The position numbers were made by a program, and so were the translations under genes. A model generated the notes under the pieces. That model was given only the letters and a program-made list of their open reading frames with translations. It searched no databases and was not told the DNA's origin. Shown piece by piece: positions 34,489 to 43,498 of a stretch of 64,000 nt of DNA (position 1 is its first letter; every line of letters begins with the position of its first letter). The stretch comes from Saprospiraceae bacterium (GTDB lineage Bacteria > Bacteroidota > Bacteroidia > Chitinophagales > Saprospiraceae): contig JADKFC010000005.1 of the NCBI GenBank assembly GCA_016717655.1, positions 62,001-126,000 on the forward strand, written 5' to 3'.

Positions 34489-36190
34489 ATGAAAAAGAAG
34501 ATATCTCCTGCGTGGTTCAATTTTTTTATGGTTGCCGGAATCGCCATTTTGGCCAATTTTGTTTCATCGTACTTCAGCACTTATATTGACCTCACCCAGG
34601 ATAAGCGGTATACCCTTACCCCGGCCACCGAAGAGGCGGTGGAAAAAATCGACGAAATCATCTACATCAAAGTTTTGCTTGAAGGAGAGTTTCCTGCGGG
34701 TTTTAAGAGATTACAGGCCTCTACCCGTGAAATGCTAAACCAGCGTAAGGCCATCAATCCCCGTATCCAATTTGAATTTGAGAACCCGGTGCAGGGTACC
34801 CAGGATGAAATCATTAAAACCCGTGATGCCCAGGCCAAAGATGGCGTTGTGCCCACTTCATTAAAATACTATGACGGAACGCAGCTGGTTCAAAAAGCCA
34901 TCTATCCCTATGCCTTAATCAACATAGGTACCAAAAGAGCCATTGTCAACCTGCTGGAAGAGCAGCAGCCCGGCAGTGATGAAGAAGTAATCCTCAACAA
35001 TTCCATCTCCCTTTGGAATACAAGTTTGCCCATACTTTTCAGAAGATGTTGATGCGCGAAAAAACAAAACATCGCCTTCACCGATGGAGCAGGGGGAATT
35101 GGACTCAAGGTTTACATATCGTCTTGAAAAAGAGTTGCGTCGCTTCTATGATACCGGCAGAATTGTTCTGGACAGCGTAGTGCAAATAGATTCGTCTGTG
35201 CATCTGCTGATTGTGGCTGCACCTAAACAACAAATTTTCATTGCCCAATCAATTTAAAATTGATCAGTACATCATGCGGGGTGGCAAAGTCATTTGGTTG
35301 GTAGAAAAGTTGTCAGCAAGTCTGGACAGCATTGCCAAATACCAGTTTTATGTGCCCAAAGACATCATTACCGGTGTGGATGATATGTTGTTTAAATACG
35401 GTGCCAAGGTGCAACCCAACCTGATCATCGACCTTGAATGTTCGGCCATTCCGCAGATTGTGGGTATGGCAGGTGATAAGCCACAGACCATGATGTTCCC
35501 GTGGTACTATCACCTGAGTCTGCAAACCAAAAACGACCACGTCATTGTGCGGAACATTGACAGGGTAAATATGTTCTTTCCGTCGAGCATCGATACCGTG
35601 GCAACGGCGACACCCATAAAAAGACGGTATTGTTGTCCAGTAGCCCGTATTCTCGCACCCAGTTTAATCCGGTTCGTCTGAATTTTGAAATCCTCAAATC
35701 AGAGCCCGATCCAGCCAAATTCAACGATGGCAACAAAGCCGTTGCTGTTTTGCTGGAAGGAAGGTTTGAGTCTTTTTTCAAAAATAGGGTAAGTGCGTCT
35801 TTTCAGCAAACCCTCAATCAGTTGAACACCCGTTTTGTAGAAGAGAGTGTGCCTACGGCCCAGGTAGTGTTTAGCGATGTGGACTTTATGCAAAATTTGC
35901 TCAACACCAGGACCAATGAAACCGAAGAGATCGGTTTCAACAAATGGGAAATCAAATATTACAAGGGCAACAAAGACCTTATATTAAATACAGTAGAGTA
36001 TTTGCTGGATGAAGGTGGGGTCTTGAGTGCGAGGTCGAAAGAATTAAAGCTGAGGCTACTTGACAAGGTAAAGGCCAAAAAAGAAAAGACAAAGTGGCAG
36101 CTGATCAATATTGTACTTCCTCTTTTATTTTTAGCATTGAGCGGTTTGATATATACTTATTGGAGAAGAAAAAAATATACCCAACATTAA
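34489..36190 (+). pseudogene. gldG: GldG-type ABC transporter auxiliary protein, multiple frameshifts
   Basis: The pieces read as one GldG of ~565 residues in three frames. 34489-35016 encodes the N-terminal helix (AWFNFFMVAGIAILANFVSS) and YIDLTQDKRYTLTPATEEAV. Around 35017-35100 short stretches in other frames give EYKFAHTFQKMLMRE, FTDGAGG and ELDSRFTYRLEKELRRFYD. The segment 35225-35600 reads FSLPNQFKIDQYIMRGGKVI and NLIIDLECSAIPQIVGMAGD. Finally 35605-36190 reads PYSRTQFNPVRLNFEILKSE to the C-terminal helix LINIVLPLLFLALSGLIYTY. At least four shifts are needed, one next to GGGGG at 35092-35096 and one at AAAAAA near 35060. Either the gene is decayed or this stretch is badly sequenced. DUF4340 follows after 4 bp. 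Confidence 0.85.
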
Positions 36191-36194
36191 ATAA

Positions 36195-37205
36195 ATGGCG
36201 ATGAACAAAAAATACATCTTATCTCTGATATTGACAGTTTTGGTAATTGTAAGCGGTTTGCTCTACTGGATCAAAGGTTCGCCTGAAGAGGCTGGCATGG
36301 ATGTGTCAGACCGAAGGTTTAAGATAGACAATATCCAAGATGTAGGCATCATAGCTATTCAGCGCAAAAATTATCCCAAGGTCATTTTTACAAAAAAAGG
36401 TAATAAGTGGTTTATGAATAATGGGCGTGAAGCCAGAAATGAAGCCACCGGCTACCTGCTCCATACCATGAATAAGCTGACCTTAAAATACATTCCCAAT
36501 CAGCTGGGCAGTGAGCGCATCATCAGGGCTATTAACGATAATGGCATCAAGGTTCAAATTTATGATACCGATGAAAAATTGATGAAGTCATTCTTTCTCG
36601 GTCCAGACCTTGGCGATGGTACGGGTACTGCCTTTTTGATGGAAGGTGCCAAACAACCTTATGTATTATTTACTCAGGGCTCTCAAACCTCCATTCGCAC
36701 CCACTTTGAATTTGAAATGAATGAATATGAAACCAAAGATATCTATGTAGAAAAAGCAGAAGACATCAAATTGGTAGAAATTAAATATCCTTATGACAGG
36801 CCCTCCTCTTTTAAGCTGGAGAAAAAATTACTGGGCTGGGAACTTACCAATCCTTACACCGGTACCCGCTTACCCAAGTTTAATGAAAAGCTGGTGGACC
36901 CTTATCTCAGTGGCTTTGGCAATATAATAGCAGAGTACAATGATTCAAACAATCCCAACCGAACCATGATCTTGCAAAAGCCCGTATTCTGTGAAGTGAA
37001 AGTAGTGCACAAAGATGGCAGTTCGCGCAGTGTAACTTTTTTCTCACTGGCCAATATAGAGTTTAATGAAAGTAAGTACAGTCCCAAAGAAATAGGGCCT
37101 GACAATCGGTTTATGGTGCATACCGATAAGGATGAATTTTTTCTGATCCAGCACAGAGTAACCCAAAAAATCCTGGTTGCTTTTGACTCTTTTGCGCTGA
37201 GGTAG
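36195..37205 (+). CDS. DUF4340 domain-containing membrane-anchored protein
   Basis: 336 residues. An N-terminal membrane helix (YILSLILTVLVIVSGLLYWI) is followed by a periplasmic domain with repeated beta-rich segments typical of DUF4340 (FKIDNIQDVGIIAIQRKNYP, WFMNNGREARNEATGYLLHT, ETKDIYVEKAEDIKLVEIKY). DUF4340 proteins are found directly after gldG-like genes across Bacteroidota and other phyla, so a role with the ABC complex is inferred. It starts 4 bp after the gldG stop. Confidence 0.88.
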   Translation: MAMNKKYILSLILTVLVIVSGLLYWIKGSPEEAGMDVSDRRFKIDNIQDVGIIAIQRKNYPKVIFTKKGNKWFMNNGREARNEATGYLLHTMNKLTLKYIPNQLGSERIIRAINDNGIKVQIYDTDEKLMKSFFLGPDLGDGTGTAFLMEGAKQPYVLFTQGSQTSIRTHFEFEMNEYETKDIYVEKAEDIKLVEIKYPYDRPSSFKLEKKLLGWELTNPYTGTRLPKFNEKLVDPYLSGFGNIIAEYNDSNNPNRTMILQKPVFCEVKVVHKDGSSRSVTFFSLANIEFNESKYSPKEIGPDNRFMVHTDKDEFFLIQHRVTQKILVAFDSFALR

Positions 37206-37414
37206 TCTTTTTTCACACATTTTTAAAAAGGGGTTGCATGAATTCGTTCCCCTTGTCCCTTATTTAATTGTTAAGTTCCGTTATAGGGATGTTAAATTCA
37301 AGCTATTCGTCGAAGTAGGTGGGTAGTTCGTCTATGTCCGTGCAACCTGCTGGAGGGTCCCTGCGTCTGTAGAGTATTAATTCACACAATACAATCAAAT
37401 TTAAATTTTTACCC

Positions 37415-37735
37415 ATGAAAGTTACCAAGTTTTTAGTTGCCGGTTTGTTGACATTTTCTGCCTTTATCACCAATGCTAAAGACATTGATCCAAGCCTTAC
37501 AGAAAGAGTAAGAAATGAAGTTGCCAAACACCTTTTGAAAGCAGAATGGCAAAACACCGAAAAAAAGAGTTTCCTTATCACTTTTGTTGTTAACAGCAAC
37601 GGAGAGGTTTTGGTGAGCAGCACCAGCGATAGAGAGCTGGACGGAAAGATCAAAGATCTTTTGAACTACAAAAAAATCAGCACAGATGGTCTTAAGCCAT
37701 TTGAAGTTTATACGCTTCCAGTGACCCTTCAATAG
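37415..37735 (+). CDS. Small secreted protein resembling a TonB C-terminal domain
   Basis: 106 residues. The signal peptide is MKVTKFLVAGLLTFSAFITN followed by AK. The remainder (LITFVVNSNGEVLVSSTSDR, LDGKIKDLLNYKKISTDG, FEVYTLPVTLQ) has the beta-alpha-beta pattern and V-x-x-x-G-x-V turn of TonB-C-like folds but lacks a proline-rich linker and membrane anchor. It is a small periplasmic protein of unknown role. A strong terminator follows at 37784. Confidence 0.75.
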   Translation: MKVTKFLVAGLLTFSAFITNAKDIDPSLTERVRNEVAKHLLKAEWQNTEKKSFLITFVVNSNGEVLVSSTSDRELDGKIKDLLNYKKISTDGLKPFEVYTLPVTLQ

Positions 37736-37783
37736 GTCCCTAAAGCATCGTTTAAGAGAATAAGTGAGAGTTTCTATTAAGTT

Positions 37784-37816
37784 AGGCCTGGTTTTGTGAC
37801 CAGGCCTTTTTATTTT
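37784..37816 (+). terminator. Rho-independent terminator
   Basis: Perfect 8-bp stem AGGCCTGG/CCAGGCCT with loop TTTTGTGA, followed by TTTTATTTT. It ends the small secreted protein gene. The rest of 37817-38112 is AT-rich and presumably holds the lrp promoter. Confidence 0.9.
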
Positions 37817-38112
37817 GATAAAATCCCATACACTTCAAAAAATATCCATAAAAATGCGTTACGCTTACTTTTTGTATGCCAGCATCTGAAAAAAGGCTGC
37901 CAAATTTTATTTGCCATATAAAAATTTTGTGCCTAATAATCAACAACTTACGTCCAAATAATGACCAAAATCATCGAAAAAAGGGGCAAAAAATGACCTT
38001 TTGGGCATTAACTAAAAATTAATTCCTTAAAAATTGGAGATTATTAAAATTTTATTTTAATTTGCAATCGTTTTATTAAAACCCTTTACTAAAATAAAAT
38101 TTCATAAATCCA

Positions 38113-38643
38113 ATGTCAGATTACAAATTAGACAAGATAGATCTTAAAATTCTAAAATTATTACAGGAAAATAGTAAGATTACCAATCTTGATTTGTCCC
38201 GCAAGATAGGTCTTTCGCCTGCCCCCACCCTCGAAAGGGTAAAAAAACTGGAACAAGCCGGAATCATCCTCAGCTATCACGCAAAAGTTGATTCTACCGC
38301 TATAGGCCTGAATGTAAAAACCTATGTACTTGTATCACTTGCATGGCAGAAACCCAATGCCCTGGAAAACTTCATTAAGAAGGTTAAACAGGTGGATGAG
38401 ATCACTGAGTGTTACATCATCACGGGCGATGCAGACTTCCTGTTGAAGATTGTTTGCAAAGACATTCCAACTTACGAAAAACTGTTGTTCAAGACCTTGT
38501 CTCAGATTGAAGAAATCGAAAGGTTGAAAACGTTGATGACCTTGTCTAAAGTTAAAAAAGAGAAGGTATTGCCATATGACTACGACAATGACCCAGATGC
38601 TGAAGACGCTCCTGAAACAGCGGACCAGGCACAGGCCCAGTAA
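38113..38643 (+). CDS. Lrp/AsnC-family transcriptional regulator
   Basis: 176 residues. The N-terminal AsnC-type helix-turn-helix (LDKIDLKILKLLQENSKITN, LSRKIGLSPAPTLERVKKLE) is followed by the RAM/ligand-binding domain (VDEITECYIITGDADFLLKI). A short acidic, Gln/Ala-rich tail (DNDPDAEDAPETADQAQAQ) extends beyond the usual ~150 residues. Lrp-type regulators sense amino acids; the target here is unknown. A terminator follows. Confidence 0.92.
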   Translation: MSDYKLDKIDLKILKLLQENSKITNLDLSRKIGLSPAPTLERVKKLEQAGIILSYHAKVDSTAIGLNVKTYVLVSLAWQKPNALENFIKKVKQVDEITECYIITGDADFLLKIVCKDIPTYEKLLFKTLSQIEEIERLKTLMTLSKVKKEKVLPYDYDNDPDAEDAPETADQAQAQ

Positions 38644-38655
38644 TAAAAAACAAAG

Positions 38656-38691
38656 AAAAGGCTGATTCCAAGAATCGGCCTTTTTTTTTAC
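38656..38691 (+). terminator. Rho-independent terminator after lrp
   Basis: Stem GGCTGATTC/GAATCGGCC (one G-T pair) with a CAA loop and a run of T. It lies immediately before the start of the next gene at 38693. Confidence 0.88.
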
Positions 38692-38692
38692 C

Positions 38693-39472
38693 ATGATCTT
38701 TTCCATCACACATCCACAAAGTGGCAAGACTTCTTACCTGATGGGCACCATGCACAGCCAGGATGGCAGGGCTTTTCGATATTTTGAAACCGCCCAAAAC
38801 CTTATTTCTGCCTGTGAGATGTATGCCCCGGAAATGAACCTCCTGGAAGTTGACACTAATCGATTAAAAGAAGCTTTTACGCTGCCCCCAGAACTATACC
38901 TCGATCAGGTATGGCGTCCTAAAAAGTACCAGCGCTACAGAGACATCTGTTTAAAATGTTTTGGCATCGACCTGGCAGCTTTAAATGACAGTGCCCCCAT
39001 TTACATCCAGGGCATGATGATGGCCTCCAGCCTGGGACGAGAAAACAACATTTCGCTCGATCAGGCCCTGCTTTTTTATGCGAGGGACTGCGGACTATTG
39101 CTGCAAGGAGTTGAAACCCCTGAAGAGCAATACCACATTGCCCGCCAATTGGATGCCGAAGAACAAATCCGACAGTTGGCGCAGGTATTATCTCGTCCTG
39201 ATCGTTTCAGACAGCAGGCCAACCGGCTTTGTGAACTGTACGCCCAAAATGAACTGGCTGCCTTGTACCAAATGGGTAAACGCAGCCTGGGCGCCTTTCG
39301 GCAGATTTTGTTGTACGACAGAAACCAGGTTATGGTTCAACGCATCTTTGAAAAAATAGCCGATAAAAAAGTTTTTGTTGCCATTGGAGCTGCCCACCTG
39401 CCGGGAGAAAAAGGTGTACTCCGCGGTTTAAAGCAGCTGGGCTGCAAGATTAGCCCCGCTTTTTCCTATTAA
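38693..39472 (+). CDS. TraB/GumN family protein
   Basis: 259 residues. It has the family hallmarks: GTMHSQDGRAFRYFETAQN near the N-terminus (G-T-x-H), LLEVDTNRLKEAF, and the C-terminal FVAIGAAHLPGEKGVLRGLK (G-A-x-H-L-x-G-x-x-G-v-l). These conserved His/Glu residues are thought to bind metal in TiKI/TraB-type metalloproteases. No signal peptide is visible, so it is probably cytoplasmic; a different start would be needed for export. It begins 2 bp after the lrp terminator and converges with the lipid kinase, overlapping by 4 bp. Confidence 0.82.
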   Translation: MIFSITHPQSGKTSYLMGTMHSQDGRAFRYFETAQNLISACEMYAPEMNLLEVDTNRLKEAFTLPPELYLDQVWRPKKYQRYRDICLKCFGIDLAALNDSAPIYIQGMMMASSLGRENNISLDQALLFYARDCGLLLQGVETPEEQYHIARQLDAEEQIRQLAQVLSRPDRFRQQANRLCELYAQNELAALYQMGKRSLGAFRQILLYDRNQVMVQRIFEKIADKKVFVAIGAAHLPGEKGVLRGLKQLGCKISPAFSY

Positions 39473-40311
39473 ACCGAACGAACCATTAACTTCTGATCTG
39501 CCAGTTTAAAATCAAAACGATTGCCAGACCTGAGCTCACCATCGAGTTGATAGGGTATTGGACCAGCTGCCTCTATCCTTACCCGGGTAATGGGGTAGGT
39601 TTCTACTCCTTTGACTGCAAGGTGTTTGCCCCTCTCTACCTTGGGCAAAAAAAGCAATCTTCTTAATAATGACATTGCTCCGCAAAAAGTAAGATTCAAC
39701 AGACCATCATCGATCTTGGCATGGGGAGCTACCATAAAGCCACCCCCGGTGCGAGAAGAATTGGATACCTGGCAGAGCAAACAGGGCTGGCTTTTTTGGT
39801 GGTTGTCCCAGGTGAGGGTAAGATTGTTTTCCACAAAAGAAAAAATAAGCCTTATCACCACTGATAGATAACCAAGGTGTCCACCGATCCATCGAATAGC
39901 CTTCATTTTTTTCAGCACCTCCCCATCAAAGCCAATACCTACCATATTGACAAAATATTCACTGTTGCAGACACCGACATCGATGGCCTTTGTCTTGAAT
40001 TGGGGCCAGGTGTGAATTTGTTTTTCTGCGTCTAAATCACCAAATAGTTTCCAGTGTACATCATTACCAGTACCTCCTGGAAATAAGGTAAGAGGCAATG
40101 ATAAGACACCGTAGCGGTTGACAAAGTAGTTGAGGGTACCATCACCCCCAAAGAGGAGGACCTCTGAGTAGAGGTTAAGGTCAGCAGGCCATTGGTTTTC
40201 AAAAGCATCGAAGGCCAGTCCCCTGGAGAGGAGGCTGGCCTTCATTTTTTCTGCTAATTGTTTTCCTTTGCCGTTGCCGGAAAAAGAATTATAGAGGAGA
40301 ACAAGCTTCAT
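39469..40311 (-). CDS. Diacylglycerol/sphingosine kinase-like lipid kinase
   Basis: 280 residues from the ATG at 40311 (an upstream in-frame start adds 13 unlikely residues). DAGK catalytic domain: LLYNSFSGNGKGK, the nucleotide motif LLFGGDGTLNYFVN, LFPGGTGNDVHWKLF, VNMVGIGFDGEVLKKM and GGGFMVAPHAKIDDGLL. It would phosphorylate diacylglycerol or another membrane lipid using ATP. It is the last gene of a long minus-strand run from 47582, but its link to that cluster is uncertain. Confidence 0.85.
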   Translation of the reverse strand: MKLVLLYNSFSGNGKGKQLAEKMKASLLSRGLAFDAFENQWPADLNLYSEVLLFGGDGTLNYFVNRYGVLSLPLTLFPGGTGNDVHWKLFGDLDAEKQIHTWPQFKTKAIDVGVCNSEYFVNMVGIGFDGEVLKKMKAIRWIGGHLGYLSVVIRLIFSFVENNLTLTWDNHQKSQPCLLCQVSNSSRTGGGFMVAPHAKIDDGLLNLTFCGAMSLLRRLLFLPKVERGKHLAVKGVETYPITRVRIEAAGPIPYQLDGELRSGNRFDFKLADQKLMVRSV

Positions 40312-40377
40312 GCTGGTGACTTTAAGAAGCGGAAAGATACAAAATATCAAATGCCCTTAAAGCGTCAGCTAAAAAAG

Positions 40378-41271
40378 TTACTCGTGTTCAAAATTTTTAA
40401 AAGTAAATACCCTTGATACATTAAATCCAAAGTGGATATCTCCATCCAGCCAGTTGCCCGAGGTTTCAGTCACAAATCCTTTTTCGATCATTGAAGTAGA
40501 ATTGGTAAAATGGAGCTGGAAGACGTGGCCTCCGGTTTCGATGTCAAAGCCCAGTGAAAGTGAATTTCGGTACCTTGAGGCGATCTGATCGGGCAATACA
40601 TAAATGTATTCTGCATTCAATGCGATCCTCTTGCTCAGCTTGATTCTACCCGCACCTGCCACAGCATACACGTCATTTTTTTCAGCCACTGTAGCTGTGA
40701 GGTTCCTGTGCACCAATGTGGGTGATACTTGTAGTGAAAATCCTTCAGAAAACTTCCGTCCGAGGATGAGCTGCCAGGTATAATAAAGACGCGAAGAAAA
40801 GTAATTATCTCTTTCAGGGTCTGAAAAAGGAGTAGTCTTAATCGCTGCACTGGCAAATAAAGCAGCGGTGATGGGCATGGTTTTTTTGCCAGAACTTTGA
40901 CGCAGGAGTTTGTACTTTCCAAATACATCATAGGTCTTTTCATAGCTGCTTCGGCCAAAGCCAACCATGAGTCGGTTGGTGATACCATAATCACCTCCAA
41001 TGCGGATGGTGCTGGCATCGAGACCAAAAAGTTCCTGAACCCCTCCGCTGATGAAACCAAAGCGGTGAGAAATTTTGAAATCAAATACACCGGCAGCTGT
41101 ATTTTCCAATGAATGAAGGTTGATCACCCTGTTGGTTTTGAAAGCCGCATTGGCATAGTCAGTTGTTTCTTCTTCACCCAGGAGTGACAAAAGATCATCT
41201 TCCTGAGCATAGGTAACAGGAATAAATGCAAGGGCACAGATAAATGCCAGCAGAACTTTTTTCATGTACAT
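40378..41271 (-). CDS. DUF5777 family outer-membrane beta-barrel protein
   Basis: 295-297 residues (start at 41271 or the ATG at 41265). The signal peptide ends FIPVTYA. An acidic start (EDDLLSLLGEEETTDYANAA) is followed by FKTNRVINLHSLENTAAGVF, DFKISHRFGFISGGVQELFG and repeated amphipathic strands to the end, the DUF5777 pattern. DUF5777 barrels are regularly encoded with YceI and cytochrome-like lipoproteins in Bacteroidota, as here: its start overlaps the YceI stop. The role is unknown, perhaps an outer-membrane conduit for the module. Confidence 0.85.
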   Translation of the reverse strand: MYMKKVLLAFICALAFIPVTYAQEDDLLSLLGEEETTDYANAAFKTNRVINLHSLENTAAGVFDFKISHRFGFISGGVQELFGLDASTIRIGGDYGITNRLMVGFGRSSYEKTYDVFGKYKLLRQSSGKKTMPITAALFASAAIKTTPFSDPERDNYFSSRLYYTWQLILGRKFSEGFSLQVSPTLVHRNLTATVAEKNDVYAVAGAGRIKLSKRIALNAEYIYVLPDQIASRYRNSLSLGFDIETGGHVFQLHFTNSTSMIEKGFVTETSGNWLDGDIHFGFNVSRVFTFKNFEHE

Positions 41272-41819
41272 TATTTAAAAACCGAATAATCAGCGGAAAT
41301 TGAAATTTCCACTTCTTTAGAAATATTATCTTTCACAACGGCTGGTACTGTAATGTTGTGGTCAGCCAGCAACACTTTTAATTTTGAAGTACCTGAGATG
41401 GCGCCACCTTTGACCACAAATGTAGCATTGGCAGTAACTGGTTTTGATACCCCATGCATGTCAAGCGTACCCTTTATGACAACAGGATAGCTTCCATCTT
41501 TGCCAAGCTGGATCGAAGATACATTTTCTATTTTACCCTTAAAAGTAGATTTTGGAAATTTGTTGCTTTCCAAATAATTTTCATTAAAGTGTTCCTGCAT
41601 CAGGGCCTTTTCAAATTTAAAAGCCTTGACCAAAACACCCCACTCTATGGCACCGGTAGAAAAGTCAATTACGGAGGTAGCCTTTGAATTGGTGGCTTCA
41701 ATCTTTTCCATCTGGGTTTTAGAATGGAAATACACCTTGCCCTCTTTGGTAAAATATTTCTGGGCGCTAACCGAGAAAACAGTAAATATAAGCGAAGCAA
41801 GAATGATCGATTTTTTCAT
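41271..41819 (-). CDS. YceI-family periplasmic lipid-binding-like protein (downstream copy)
   Basis: 182 residues from the ATG at 41819. The signal peptide ends FSVSA. The lipocalin-like YceI barrel is recognisable in KVYFHSKTQMEKIEATNSKA, FKFEKALMQEHFNENYLESN, FPKSTFKGKIEN and VKGTLDMHGVSKPVTA. YceI proteins bind polyisoprenoids or other amphiphiles. A second copy (47043-47582) sits upstream of the sensor kinase; both share the layout F-E-x-x-x-M/L-Q-x-E-H-F-x-E-N-Y-x-E-S. Confidence 0.9.
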   Translation of the reverse strand: MKKSIILASLIFTVFSVSAQKYFTKEGKVYFHSKTQMEKIEATNSKATSVIDFSTGAIEWGVLVKAFKFEKALMQEHFNENYLESNKFPKSTFKGKIENVSSIQLGKDGSYPVVIKGTLDMHGVSKPVTANATFVVKGGAISGTSKLKVLLADHNITVPAVVKDNISKEVEISISADYSVFK

Positions 41820-41829
41820 ATAACTATTT

Positions 41830-42234
41830 TTATTTTTTAACAACACTTTGCACGAGGACAACATCCATAAGATATCCTGTACATTTTCCTTTCACCACAA
41901 CCTTACTACCTGCGGCCAATCCCTCTGTGGAGGACGCTGATTCCATTTCACAAATCACAGAAGACATTTCATTACCCGTGCTGAGATAGATTGATTTTTT
42001 CTCTCCGTCTTCTTCGATCCTGGATATTTGGCCGCTCACTTCTATGACCTTATCCAGGTATTGGGTATTGGCTGTCGTTTCATTTGTTTCAAATGCTTTT
42101 AGCAATGCAGGCGCTTCCAGCACCACATCGGCATTGGCACTTTCAAGGCTGGCCACGGGGCGGTTGTACTGATAATAGCCATAAGCGCCTCCGGCAAGCA
42201 CAGCCATCAAAAGATACCAGATGTATTTTTTCAT
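41830..42234 (-). CDS. OB-fold (tRNA_anti-like) membrane-anchored protein
   Basis: 134 residues from the ATG at 42234. An N-terminal membrane anchor (MKKYIWYLLMAVLAGGAYGY) is followed by LLKAFETNETTANTQYLDKV, IEVSGQISRIEEDGEKKSI and GLAAGSKVVVKGKCTGYLMD, the pattern of tRNA_anti-like OB-fold proteins in Bacteroidota. The periplasmic location makes RNA binding unlikely; the fold could bind a small ligand or another protein. It lies between the cytochrome-like lipoproteins and YceI, with short gaps. Confidence 0.85.
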   Translation of the reverse strand: MKKYIWYLLMAVLAGGAYGYYQYNRPVASLESANADVVLEAPALLKAFETNETTANTQYLDKVIEVSGQISRIEEDGEKKSIYLSTGNEMSSVICEMESASSTEGLAAGSKVVVKGKCTGYLMDVVLVQSVVKK

Positions 42235-42258
42235 AAAATGCTTATTTACTATGTTCAA

Positions 42259-42627
42259 TTAATTGTCTTTTGCTCCCTGGCTTATCCAGGCATCAATTTT
42301 AGCAATCTGACATACAGACATTTTACCTGCATCTTTGGGCATGGCACTATAACCTGACTCGTGTTTGATGCTTTTTAACAAAGAACCACTTTCAAGATAA
42401 GGGGTAAGCAATTCATAGTTGGAAATATCAATTCCTCCCTGCACGGCAACTGAATTGTGGCAGCCCAGACAGTTGTTGTTGATGATGGGATAAATATCTG
42501 CCTGATAACTCATGCTATCTGTTACACATGCTCCTACATCGGGGTAGAGTTCTTCCTCATTGTCATAATAACAAGCATTTAAAAACAAGAGGGAAATAAA
42601 TAAATATTTAATCGTTTTTCGCTCCAT
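42259..42627 (-). CDS. Single-haem c-type cytochrome-like lipoprotein
   Basis: 122 residues. The lipoprotein signal ends LFLNAC. One haem-binding motif NCLGCH follows after ADIYPIINN, with a likely Met ligand in SAMPKDAG and a terminal DAWISQGAKDN as in planctomycete-type cytochrome c domains. It overlaps the 3' end of the preceding larger paralogue by 20 bp and ends with a near-identical motif (ISQGAKDN versus ITNGAKND). Probably an outer-membrane or periplasmic electron carrier. Confidence 0.88.
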   Translation of the reverse strand: MERKTIKYLFISLLFLNACYYDNEEELYPDVGACVTDSMSYQADIYPIINNNCLGCHNSVAVQGGIDISNYELLTPYLESGSLLKSIKHESGYSAMPKDAGKMSVCQIAKIDAWISQGAKDN

Positions 42628-43384
42628 TAGTAATCCAGTTTTTTATTTTATTAACAGTGCAAGTATCTAAAGGGTTCGCATTAAATGGCATTCTTACAAA
42701 AGTTGGCTTACTTTCTATTGTACCCATAAAACTACCATTCTGAACAGAGGTGAAAACAGCATCATATGTGTCCAATCTCACATTTCCTGACTGATTACTT
42801 GCTTTGTGACAAGCAACACATTGATTGTCGATTATTTTTTTTACGAAGCCGCTATAAGTCACTCCCTGATCGTTGCAAGCGATGGGCTGACCGTAATTGG
42901 GATTACAAATTTCATTTTTAGCACCCTGGTTGATCCACTTCGCAACAAGGTTGATTTGATCAGTTGTTAATTTAGCGTTTGGAGCCGGCGGCATTCTTTC
43001 GCTCTGCTTGTTGGTTACAAGCACTTCATACAATTCGCTGTTGTTGGGATTGAAGGCCCTGACCTTACCGGTTGTAATGGTTTTCTGATAAGTTTCCAGA
43101 TTTACTCCATCCTCATAAGTGCCCCCTCCGTGGCAGCCACTGTAGGCGCAGTTTTGTCTTAAAATGGGCAGGATGTCTTTTTCAAAATAAACCACATTGC
43201 TGTCACATTTTACACCTGAGCTGTCTATTTGAGGTCCCGGATCAATGGGTGTGGTATCAATACTCATAGTGTCTTCCGGATCAGAAGGTATGACTCCCGG
43301 CAGGTGCTTGCAGGCAGGAAGGCACAATACCAAAATCCATGCTGTCAGTATGGAAGTAAGAAAGATTTTTTGCATTGATTTCAT
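42608..43384 (-). CDS. Two-domain c-type cytochrome-like lipoprotein
   Basis: 258 residues. The lipoprotein signal ends VLCLPAC. Domain 1 has FEKDILPILRQN then CAYSGCHGG, a C-x4-C-H motif rather than C-x2-C-H, with a Met ligand in ERMPPAPNA and WINQGAKNE. Domain 2 has the classic CVACHK, FVRMPFN and WITNGAKND. Each domain resembles PSCyt1-type cytochrome c. Haem attachment to the unusual first motif cannot be assumed; two-Cys variants with longer spacing occur in this family. It heads the five-gene redox/lipid part of the cluster, 114 bp after the response regulator gene. Confidence 0.88.
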   Translation of the reverse strand: MKSMQKIFLTSILTAWILVLCLPACKHLPGVIPSDPEDTMSIDTTPIDPGPQIDSSGVKCDSNVVYFEKDILPILRQNCAYSGCHGGGTYEDGVNLETYQKTITTGKVRAFNPNNSELYEVLVTNKQSERMPPAPNAKLTTDQINLVAKWINQGAKNEICNPNYGQPIACNDQGVTYSGFVKKIIDNQCVACHKASNQSGNVRLDTYDAVFTSVQNGSFMGTIESKPTFVRMPFNANPLDTCTVNKIKNWITNGAKND

Positions 43385-43498
43385 GGTGTAAATATCATTA
43401 ATAATACGTTGTTCAACTCAAAAGGTGTACAATCACATTGCTCAATGGGAAAAAAGAGAACCTGAATCGGTTGATACAAAACTTAAAAATACCGGTCT

